Shown: positions 9,652-17,440 of the stretch, in pieces | Position numbering within the stretch: the stretch's first letter is position 1 | Layout of the letters: each line of letters starts with the position of its first letter | NCBI GenBank assembly: GCA_030144725.1 | Contig: JASKMD010000003.1 | Span: 8,147,237-8,211,236 of the forward strand | Length of the DNA stretch: 64,000 nucleotides | Direction: 5' to 3' | Source: Haematococcus lacustris | Taxonomy: Eukaryota; Chlorophyta; Chlorophyceae; Chlamydomonadales; Haematococcaceae | Notes under the pieces: model-generated | Told to the model about the DNA's origin: nothing | The model's database searches: none | Seen by the model: only the letters and a program-made list of their open reading frames with translations | Program-made: the position numbers and the translations under genes

Positions 9652-11208
9652 CTATTTGGCGTTGGCAGAGGCCAGCTTGCCCTTGCCCTGCCCCTTATCA
9701 TCATCATCTGGGCGGCTGCGCTTCTGAGGCACATTGGCCCCAGGAGGTGGCCTAGAGTAGCCTGACTGTTCACGGGCCTGCTTGGCAGGCAGGTGCTTCC
9801 AAGGGCACTGGGGCTTCAGGTGATCAGGAGAGTAACAGTGGTGGCAATACTGGCCAGGCTTGACAGCCGTGGCAGCAGCAGCAGCACCAGCTTTCTTGCC
9901 AGCAGCAGCAGGGGGTGGCCCAGGCCGCATGCCACCACGCCTGGGCGCAGTGCGGCCAGCAGGACGAGGAGCAGCAGTAGTAGCCTGACGACCAGCAAGA
10001 CCCAGTGTTCTGTTGGCGTCATTGATCTCATGCTCAGCTTGTTTGGTGATGGCACGACCCTGCACAGCAGCCACATGGCGCTTAGAACTGACTGCACCGG
10101 CCAGGAACACAGCATTACGCTGTGCCTGCCTGGCAGAATCAATTGCCTGGGTCAATGTAGGGTTCTGCAAGGGGACAATGTCCTTCAAGACAGTCTCACG
10201 CAGGCTGGGAGAAAGCCCAGTGACAAACAGATTGACCAGGAGGGACTCGTCCATGCACTGCGCACCAGCAGTCAACAGGTTGTTCCTAAACGCAATGAGG
10301 TACTCAGAGAGTTCAGGATAATTGGGACCCATACGGATCGACCTGTCGAGCAGTCTGTCGCGAGCCTCAAGCATGTCATCCCGCAAGTCATCCCCTGTAT
10401 ACTCAAGGAACGACGCACGTAAGAACTGCCAGGGAGGAGCAACACCTGTCTGCGCAAAATGAGCTTGATGGACCGAAGGGTACCAAGCATTGCGAGCTGC
10501 ACCAGATAGGAAGGCAGGGAAGACAGAGACAATGTCCAAAGAATAGCGAGCACAGTGGGCCTCCAAGTCATCGCAGAAGGCCGAAGCCCTGCGGACTGAT
10601 TTAGCGCAGGCATCTGTCCACTTGTCTGGGCCAGGCACAGCCTTGGCAGCCGGGACAGAAGTAGGAGCAGGGGACAGGAGGTGGTGCAAAGCGCCACCTC
10701 GTCCACCAGCAGACAGATAAGTGCCAGGAATACACGCAGGACGTGTACCTGACCTGCTTGGGGAGGGCGTGCGCATTCCAAACAGCCTGTCCTGATAGGA
10801 AGACGATCTACCAGGAACTAGGCTCACCTGAGCAGCCAGAGAAGACAGAGCGCGGTCCATGTTCCTCTGGCGTATGCGCAGCGAGTTCAGCTCCATTCTG
10901 GTAGCCGCCAGTTCCTCGCGAAGCTGCTCAGCCTCATCCTCTTCTTCCTCATCTTCATAAGGCTCCTCATCCTCAACCTCCTCCTCGTCATTGAGAAGTT
11001 CGTCGTCCAGTGGGCCAGTGCCAGGACGGGAATGGTTAGCAGAAGTACCCGCAGGGTTCAGAGCTGCCTGCAGGTCTCTGCGGAAGTTGGGGTCAGTGCG
11101 AGCGAGTGCTAGCAGACCTCTGAAGTTGTCTGGGTCGGCGGATGTGCCGGCGCCAGGTGTCTCTCCAGTAGGAGTACCGTCTGCCATGTCTGCGGCGTTG
11201 AGAGTCAT
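9652..11208 (-). CDS. Gypsy gag (capsid-nucleocapsid), 518 aa
   Basis: The ATG at 11208 is followed by an acidic N-terminal segment (a Glu/Asp-rich run around residues 75-100) and a capsid-like helical region with WYPSVHQAHF and FLRASFLEYTG. Next is a basic Arg/Ala/Gly-rich stretch and a CCHC zinc knuckle, CHHCYSPDHLKPQC (C-x2-C-x4-H-x4-C), which binds RNA. It ends at TAG, codon 519, inside AAA-TAG-GGT. The next pol codons are in exactly the same frame (11208 to 9510 is 566 codons), so Gag-Pol could be made by readthrough. Gag would form the virus-like particle in the cytoplasm. Confidence 0.9.
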   Translation of the reverse strand: MTLNAADMADGTPTGETPGAGTSADPDNFRGLLALARTDPNFRRDLQAALNPAGTSANHSRPGTGPLDDELLNDEEEVEDEEPYEDEEEEDEAEQLREELAATRMELNSLRIRQRNMDRALSSLAAQVSLVPGRSSSYQDRLFGMRTPSPSRSGTRPACIPGTYLSAGGRGGALHHLLSPAPTSVPAAKAVPGPDKWTDACAKSVRRASAFCDDLEAHCARYSLDIVSVFPAFLSGAARNAWYPSVHQAHFAQTGVAPPWQFLRASFLEYTGDDLRDDMLEARDRLLDRSIRMGPNYPELSEYLIAFRNNLLTAGAQCMDESLLVNLFVTGLSPSLRETVLKDIVPLQNPTLTQAIDSARQAQRNAVFLAGAVSSKRHVAAVQGRAITKQAEHEINDANRTLGLAGRQATTAAPRPAGRTAPRRGGMRPGPPPAAAGKKAGAAAAATAVKPGQYCHHCYSPDHLKPQCPWKHLPAKQAREQSGYSRPPPGANVPQKRSRPDDDDKGQGKGKLASANAK

Positions 11209-11224
11209 CGATTGCGGAAACCAA
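11209..11224 (-). promoter_or_regulatory. Putative primer binding site of the gypsy element
   Basis: Directly inside the LTR end the minus strand reads TTGGTTTCCGCAATCG, abutting the gag ATG. A TGG just after the LTR is the usual start of a tRNA-primed site. I cannot assign the tRNA. Such a short leader is unusual. Confidence 0.4.
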
Positions 11225-11422
11225 TGTAGCGTTCAGGAAGAGCGCGCCTTAAATCTTTTCAACGTGTGAGCGCCATGCAACGCTAGAAGCTGTTACAGGT
11301 GTCAGACTGTCTCAGCGTAACCAGGCCAGGACATAGAACGGCCCCCGGGGATCGAACCCGAATGGTGGGTAGGCAATACAACCCACCATTTAACCTGCCT
11401 GTATCACACTTCGTCAGTGACA
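11225..11422 (-). repeat. Putative 5' LTR of the gypsy element (about 198 bp)
   Basis: On the minus strand the segment begins TGTCACTGACGAAGTG and ends GAACGCTACA, giving the TG...CA ends of LTRs directly before the primer-site candidate. Inside are an 8-bp inverted repeat (TGGTGGGT/ACCCACCA) and GGTTCGATCCCC, close to a Pol III B box. The call rests on position and ends only, because the second LTR is not visible. Confidence 0.5.
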
Positions 11423-11718
11423 CTAGCGGCCGACTGCTTAGTGCAGAATCGGAACGCTACACGTGGTCGGCCCTTCTTGTACGCCAACCTTGCAAGACCT
11501 CACCTTGAGCTTTGGACCGTGATGTGGATTGGGTAGCATAGGACAGTAGCGCTGAATTGTGATGGGCATTGCTTGTGCCAGTATGAAACACTTGCTAGCC
11601 TAGTCCTCATGCTGGACATGGTGTCTGGGGTCTGTGCATTGTGCCTTTACCTGTACTTTCGTTCTCACGAGTTTACGATTAGAAGCCCGCAGCCTCTCAG
11701 TTGTTCCTCAGGAACGTG
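11423..11718. other. Short unique spacer between gypsy LTR and TIR element
   Basis: I see no gene or repeat in this stretch. Confidence 0.4.
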
Positions 11719-11736
11719 CGTCGGACATTTTCCCCC
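11719..11736 (+). repeat. Left terminal inverted repeat
   Basis: CGTCGGACATTTTCCCCC, an 18/18 match to the reverse complement of 15153-15170. Confidence 0.75.
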
Positions 11737-11950
11737 GGGTCATCGAAACCTGTCGATTTTTGCAAAATCGATGGGGTCATCGAAATAGGATCGATTGCGA
11801 TCGAAGGCGGTCGAAGCTGATCGAAATATGTCGAGTGACCGATGGCTGGCCGCCAGAGACTCCACCCGGGTCATCGAAACCTGTCGATTGTCGCAAAATC
11901 GATGGGGTCATCGAAATAGGGCCGATTGCGGTCGAAGCTGGTTGAAACCG
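11734..11950 (+). repeat. 131-bp TCGA-rich direct repeat at the left end
   Basis: CCCGGGTCATCGAAACCTGT occurs at 11734 and again at 11865. The copies continue alike through AAAATCGATGGGGTCATCG and then diverge after about 80 bp. ATCGAT, TCGAAG and CGATTGCG words recur, typical of subterminal transposase-binding repeats. Confidence 0.8.
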
Positions 11951-12844
11951 ACCGACCGACCGATGGGCCGAGAACGATGGGCTGAGACGGGCGAGACCGG
12001 CAACAGGCATCTCAGGTCGTTGCGGTGTATCCCAACCATCATAACCACAGCGCCACTGGCACTTACTGAGGCAACGTATTGAACACACTAGAGGTGGTGC
12101 GAACCCAGCAGGCCATCTACGGATTTATGTACTTTCAGGTTGCATGCAGGTTTCTCAAGGGAAGCGCGAAGGAAGCGAAGGAAGCGAAGGACAGCAGGAT
12201 GAGCTAGCAGCCAGGATGAGCTAGCAGCCAGGACCAGCCAGCAGCAGCCCGGACCAAACACGCCACAATCGATTCGCCACCAGCGATAGAAGGCATGCGA
12301 CCAGGTCGAGCGAAAGGAGCAAGAGGCAGCGAGGAGAAAGAATGGTCAGCCAGGGAAAGGTGCGCTGTGAGGAGCAAGGTGGCGCTCATCGATTTTGTGG
12401 CACATGTGGAGTGCCTTGTAGGTAAAGAAGAAATGCAGTCAGATAGAAGAGAAGTAAGAAGATTTCTCCGGCAGAGCGTCCGCCTGGAGCGCGGCCTGCT
12501 TCCACAACTTATGCCAAGTAGCACGGGAAGGTGCGAAATAGTCAATTTCCCTTCCTTGTACACCCACCCCCACACCTAGGTCACCTAGGTTACCTAGGAA
12601 GTGAGTGAGTGGTGAGTGGCTAGCCTTTGCAACTTTGTGGCTTTTTTAACCTAGTCTGACCGCTGTCATGCCGTTGTTTTTCTGCAGGTTCTAATGGTCA
12701 CACCCATCCCCCTTTCCCACTACTACCACCAGCACCTCCCCTCCCCCTTCCCTTCCTTGTACACCCACCCCCTCTCAACCTGTCAACACACTTCCACCCC
12801 CTGCCTGCGCCCAGCCCAGCCGCCAATCCCAACACCCATACCCA
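11951..12844. other. Element interior without a recognised gene
   Basis: There is a small GAAGCGAAG/GATGAGCTAGCAGCCAG tandem patch at 12160-12240. Near 12685 there is an acceptor-like CTGCAGGTTCTAATGGTCAC leading into C/T-rich sequence, a motif shared with 4817 and 5523. Confidence 0.4.
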
Positions 12845-13100
12845 TCCTCCCCTCCCCTCCCCTCCCCTCCCCTCCCCTTCCCTCCCCTCCCCTCCCCTCC
12901 CCTCCCCTCCCCTCCCCTTCCCTCCCCTCCCCTCCCCTCCCCTCCCCTCCCCTCCCCTCCCCTCCCCTCCCCTCCCCTCCCCTCCCCTCCCCTCCCCTCC
13001 CCTCCCCTCCCCTCCCCTCCCCTCCCCTCCCCTCCCCTCCCCTCCCCTCCCCTCCCCTCCCCTCCCCTCCCCTCCCCTCCCCTCCCCTCCCCTCCCCTCC
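12845..13100 (+). repeat. CCCCT pentanucleotide microsatellite (about 255 bp)
   Basis: About 50 head-to-tail CCCCT units with two CCCTT variants. It directly precedes TCCTAATGCGTGCAGCT, which recurs at 14128 as a real-looking splice acceptor, suggesting a local duplication. The open frames here are an artefact of the repeat. Confidence 0.97.
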
Positions 13101-13291
13101 TAATGCGTGCAGCTTTGCCTCAGCCCCAACCCATGCACCACCTCATTAGGGCAGCTTGGCCAGCGCAGCATTGGCACCACACCGTAACAATGTGACAGCC
13201 AGCACAGTGACAGCCTCTTCACTCCCAGCACCAGGAAGCTGGTGAGGGGGCTGGGCACAGCATCACACTCCACCGCGGCTCACTGGCTCAC

Positions 13292-13415
13292 CTTGATGTA
13301 GAAGGAGTCAGGCTCGCCCAGCATCTCACCAATGGGCCCCTTGGACAGCCCCGGGCAGGCATGCAGGAAGCAGCCCAGCACAGAGGCCAGCTCCTCCTCC
13401 GGCAGCGCCTCAGCC
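13292..13415 (-). pseudogene. Orphan Sec7-domain exon (ARF-GEF fragment)
   Basis: The exon is bounded by an acceptor (CTGCCTGCAG) and a donor (GTGAGC). It encodes 41 codons including GLSKGPIGEMLGEPDSFYIK, preceded by LPEEELASVLGCFLHACP. This matches the part of the Sec7 domain that runs through the invariant GLDK..IGEYLG motif of ARF guanine-nucleotide exchange factors (GBF1/GNOM/BIG type), which activate ARF GTPases on Golgi and endosomes. No further Sec7 exons are seen on either side, and the fragment lies inside the inverted-repeat-bounded element. It is therefore most likely captured and non-functional. Family assignment is from motif reading. Confidence 0.65.
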
Positions 13416-13746
13416 CTGCAGGCAGGCCGCGTGCAGTCACCCAACATCCACAACCTAGTAAACCTCAGAGAAACACCTCCCTCAGCACGATGACCCCATG
13501 ACCGCACTGTGTGGCGGCAATTCTGGGAAATGGAGGCAGCCACGATTGGAGCAGCAGTGAGGAAGTGTGGGGAGCGGCTTTTCAGACACGTGGAGACATA
13601 GCAGGGCACAAAGGATGTGACCAATCAGGTGAACAATACAACACCAAATCATACATACCAGCCATTCCAGCCATACCAGCCATGCCGCATACCAGCCATG
13701 CATACCTTGCTTGCATCACAGACTAGCCCTTGTTACATGTATACAG

Positions 13747-14431
13747 TTCGTCACGTACTGCAAGGTGAAGGGCATCACAGTGCCCAAGGACCCCAAAGGG
13801 GACTATGCCTTCAAGCAGTTTGTGAAGAGGGAGTTCGAGGCAGCAAGCAAGTCCCTTGGGGCACCCTCCCTGCGCACTGCAGATGGAGACCCACTGGGCA
13901 GCTTGGCCTTCTTGGTTGTGTGCGCAGCAGGGTTTGACAAGGACTCAAGGACTGTGGTTGACCACCAACTGAAGGAGGGCCTTGCAGGCAAGCCAGTGAT
14001 GCCATTGTTGCTCGTGGATCACATGGCCTTCACTAACTTTAAGGTACTTTTGCTTGCTTTGGGTTGCATGTAGCACCAGCAGCTTGCCCATCATGTGCAT
14101 GCTAGTACCTTGACGCCTACATTTGCTCCTAATGCGTGCAGCTATACTTCCGCCTTACGGACCTCTACCGGCAGGTCACCGGTGAGAAGGAGCCCTTCAA
14201 AGAGCTGATGGCCTCCAACCACACAACGCTAATGTTGCAGTTCCGTGAGGTGCTGATGAAAGATTGCAAGACATTCGGTTGGGAGAAAATCAACAATGTG
14301 CGTGTGTGCGGCATGCAAGGTTAGTATTTGCTAGCACGTGACAACTTGGATAGCAAGGGCGTAAGCTGACTGCTGCTCAAATGCCTGCCTTCATTTCTTC
14401 TACAGGAGCAACCATGGCGCGCAACGGCTAA
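13747..14431 (+). CDS. Three-exon gene tail, unknown function
   Basis: Exons 13747-14043 (99 codons, acceptor TGTATACAG, donor GTACTT), 14142-14319 (acceptor GCGTGCAG, donor GTTAGT) and 14406-14431 (acceptor TTCTACAG, stop TAA) join in phase to about 167 codons. The peptide is soluble, mixed alpha/beta in composition and not low complexity (for example DPKGDYAFKQFVKREFEAAS and GSLAFLVVCAAGFDKDSR). I recognise no family. The 5' end is missing: no ATG exon is evident upstream. It lies inside the TIR-bounded element, so it could be a captured host gene or a protein of the element itself. Confidence 0.55.
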
Positions 14432-14890
14432 GCGTGGGAGTGGAGAGGGTTGGGTTGACCGGGTCAGTGACCCACACAGGCATTAGTTATGTAGTTGTAC
14501 CTCTTTCCATACCCCTTACAAACTACCAACACCCCCATCAACTCAGCATATTGGCATACCATGGCTTTCGTGCATTGCATGGGCGACATGGCTGACTGCA
14601 CGGCATGACATGTTTTTTTCTTGCAGGTCACCTCCTTGTTCTTGTCTGGTTCCAACCCAACCCGTTCAGCATTGGCACAGATGAAGCCTAGCCAACAGCG
14701 GAATGCAGCTTAGCCCACAGGGCATACCTGATAAGTAAGAGGGCACTAGTGCCACTTTGCGTGGCATGCCTAGCATACTTTGTGTCCTACCATGCACAGT
14801 GTCATGGCAGCAAGCCTAGTGCTCTGATTCGGGCTTGGTGCTGTGCTGGTAGGCCTTGTACTTTGGCAGAGGGTCTTGTGCTCTGGCCGT
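14432..14890. other. Element interior, no gene seen
   Basis: T/C-rich stretches with one acceptor-like TTTTTTTCTTGCAG near 14620. No coding signal that I can support. Confidence 0.4.
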
Positions 14891-14894
14891 GAGC

Positions 14895-15152
14895 CAATGT
14901 AACATCGATGAGTTTCCTGCATTGATCCCCCATCGAATCGATGGATGGAGCCGACTCGAATCATGCCTCGAACATGCCCCGAACATGCCTAAAACATGCC
15001 TCGAACATGCATTAAACATGCCTCGAACATGCCTCGAAATCACAAAAATCGATACCCCCATCGAATCGACAGCTTACCCCATCGAAAGACTGGGCCGATA
15101 TCAGTCGGCGTCGATCCCCCTATTCGGTCCGCAATCGAGGCGGGATCGATGG
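14895..15152 (+). repeat. TCGA-rich right subterminal repeats
   Basis: A run of short direct repeats (CCTCGAACATG, six variants between 14968 and 15035) is followed by CCCATCGAATCGA and GGATCGATGGGG words next to the right TIR. It mirrors the ATCGAT-rich left end. Confidence 0.75.
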
Positions 15153-15170
15153 GGGGGAAAATGTCCGACG
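15153..15170 (-). repeat. Right terminal inverted repeat
   Basis: Exact reverse complement of 11719-11736. Confidence 0.75.
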
Positions 15171-15786
15171 TGTCTTGAAAACAGCAGTACTACGCACCCG
15201 GCTACATTCGCTTGCCTTCATTTGTAAGCATTATGAAGCTAACGTCATCGCCCGTCGAAGACCAAGTTGGCTAGCACAAGGCCACCCTATTCATCCTGGT
15301 GGCAGGGCTAGTCAATGCTTATTACTTGCCTACAGGTTGCTGCCAAGTCCCCTCATCGCCGGATGCCCGGTGCGTGAACGGTGAGGTCGCCATCGAGTCA
15401 GTGAGTGCCCACAATCTGTTGCCAGCCGCCAAGATGTATTGCCACTGGTACATTTACAGTACAATTGCCAGTCCGTTGTGCACCACACACACACATGCGT
15501 GCACCCTACCCCTTCCCATGTGCAATGAATATACACAAAACAGACACTCTAACGCTGCGCAGCGTAGCCTCTGGGTTAGCGTGGCCTCTAGTGTGCGGCG
15601 CAATTGGGTGCAAAATCACTAGTATGGGTGCATCCCTGCGAGCTCACAGCCACCTCCCAGCGACCTGTTTGCATAACCTGTTGAGCACCCCGTAAAGGCA
15701 AGCAAGGCCATCGATGTAAAAACAGGGTGGGCGGGAGTTTGTATCGACAAAACAAGGCTAAGAGCCAGTGGCATCTCCTCCCACAG
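15171..15786. other. Region upstream of the large gene, no exon assigned
   Basis: I could not place a start codon, TATA-like element or exon here. The first plausible exon of the downstream gene starts at 15787 in mid-codon, so the true 5' end lies here, or further left beyond the inserted element. Confidence 0.4.
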
Positions 15787-15974
15787 CCAACAACGATGCG
15801 CATACACACATGTGGTTCGCAGGACTCGCAAGCATGCCCCCCAAGCTTGTACTGAGGAACGATGTGTTGGACGGCATCAGCGACAAAGCTATGTCCCTGT
15901 GGCATGCTGCCATCCGGCGAGCCACACAGGGCAGGCAAATGGCCAGCCAGGGCATGATGGCAGTGATATTCCAG
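15787..15974 (+). CDS. Candidate 5' exon, possibly of the large gene
   Basis: The exon is bounded by acceptor CTCCCACAG and donor GTAGGG. It encodes about 63 residues with MWFAGLASMPPKLVLRND and QGRQMASQGMMAVIFQ, a natural-looking sequence without repeats. It enters in phase 1 and leaves in phase 0. The next assigned exon (17441) needs a different phase, so at least one exon between them is missing, or this exon belongs to something else. Confidence 0.4.
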
Positions 15975-17440
15975 GTAGGGCTCTGAACAGAGTGGGCTCA
16001 TGCCAACCAGACAGTGCCTAGCATGCTGTGCTACAGGCTGCTGCTCCTGAACACCAGGCATGCGGGCTCACAGGCACTGGCAGCCTAGGTCCAGGTACTC
16101 ATTGCTTTGGGCAGGCAGTGCAGGCAGCCCAGCCCAGCTTCAGCTCCACCACCCACTTGCTCTCCCCAATGTGCTGCATGTTCAGCGCTGCATTGCAGTC
16201 CCGGTCCAGCCACCTGCCAGACTGTGGTCCTGTGGTGGGTGGGCTGCACAGCCTTGCCTCTCCTCTCGCCCTTGTGCTTCGTGCACATGGCTGGTGTCGG
16301 GCTCAGCACACGTGGGCGTCGGGCTCAGCACACGTGGTGGTGCTTGGCAGCCTTGCCTTTGCTCTTGCCCTTCAGCTCCAGGCAGCCTCCTCAGCCTTGT
16401 GGCTCTTGGTGCACAGCAGTGGCCGGTCAGCACAGCTGCCCCAGGCGCCCCATTGCCCTCCACCACCGAATATCAACCTGGGTGTGAGTAGTAGAGGTGT
16501 GAGTCTGCCGCCATCCCCACTGCTGCCAGCCGCACTGCAGCCAGCTCTGCCGGTGAAGGGGTAGCCATGGGCCCCGCGATTCTTAAGAGCAGCTCGGGGC
16601 AGCAGGACTGGCTGTCATAGCTAACTCGGTTGTAGCACAGGCTGCAGGCTGGCCTCTCCAGATGGTCCTGCACCTGATGTGCTGGGGGTACCCAGCTGGT
16701 GTGGCCTGAACCCACCATCACCACAATGCCCCGTCTGCTTATGTGGCTCTATGGAGGTGCTGGAGCATGTGAGGGGCAGCCCTGTCCAGTGGCTCCAGGG
16801 GCAATGCAGTGCAGCAGGTCTGAGCTCCACAAGCCCCAGCTCACAAAGTGCATTTGCTTAGATAAAGAAGAAGAAGAAGCAGACGACTCCGGCGTGAGAA
16901 CCGGCGTGCAGTAAGGGAGGAAGTTTGACCTGGGGCGCAGCCTGCTCCTACGACCTACCTCAGATGTAGAGGGGCCCCGGCAAGCCCTGGGTCTGCAGCT
17001 GTTTTGGTGATGCTGTGAGAGCTAGTAAGAGCTATGGGAGCTGTTTTGGGATATGTGAAAGTACCTAACTTGGGTCGGTAGCGAGTCTGCAATGAAGCTA
17101 TGGGAGCGCTGCTGTGATGTGCAGGTGGGCTATATGCTGGGCATTGATGGCGGCCTCATCGGTGCGTGGCCCAACTTGTCTGGCATGGCTCACTGCGCAT
17201 GGACCGCTTCCTCGATGCACACGTGTCAATGCTTGTTCTTTAAGTAGCATGCATCGTGGCTTCACCGCCACACCCAACACCAGCACCACCATTAGAAGAG
17301 AGACCACCACCACCACCACCACCACCACCAGCAGATGGCATGGTATGTGCCAGGTGGTTTGCTGCATCACATGTGTGACTGTGCAAGTCTTAAGCGTGAG
17401 ATGTGAGTAATGCCTAATTGTCTGCTTGTTGTCCTTGCAG

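Larger units (their letters stand above)
1399..11422 (-). mobile_element. Ty3/gypsy LTR retrotransposon, split by an insert
   Basis: Reading on the minus strand the order is LTR (11422-11225), leader/primer site, gag (11208-9652), UAG, protease-RT-RNase H (9651-6901), a foreign 4.4-kb insert, then integrase (2476-1399) running into the N gap. The domain order PR-RT-RH-IN is that of Ty3/gypsy (Metaviridae-type) elements. The gag-pol frame has no disabling change apart from the UAG, so the copy looks fairly recent. The 3' LTR is not visible in the window; it may lie in the gap or beyond. A chromodomain after integrase cannot be tested for the same reason. Confidence 0.9.
11719..15170. mobile_element. 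TIR-bounded element (3.45 kb) with captured gene pieces
   Basis: The 18-mer CGTCGGACATTTTCCCCC at 11719-11736 recurs as its exact reverse complement at 15153-15170. Both ends are followed inward by sequence rich in TCGA and ATCGAT words. Between them lie a Sec7-type exon on the minus strand, a three-exon gene tail on the plus strand and a CCCCT pentamer array. This is the layout of a Pack-type DNA transposon that has picked up host exons. I see no transposase, so it would be non-autonomous. The flanks share only TG, so no clear target duplication is seen and the family is not assignable. Confidence 0.6.

Noticed and set aside
12694..13149. Pro/Ser-rich wall-protein-like frame
   Set aside because: Translation of the CCCCT pentamer; no signal peptide or conserved flanks.
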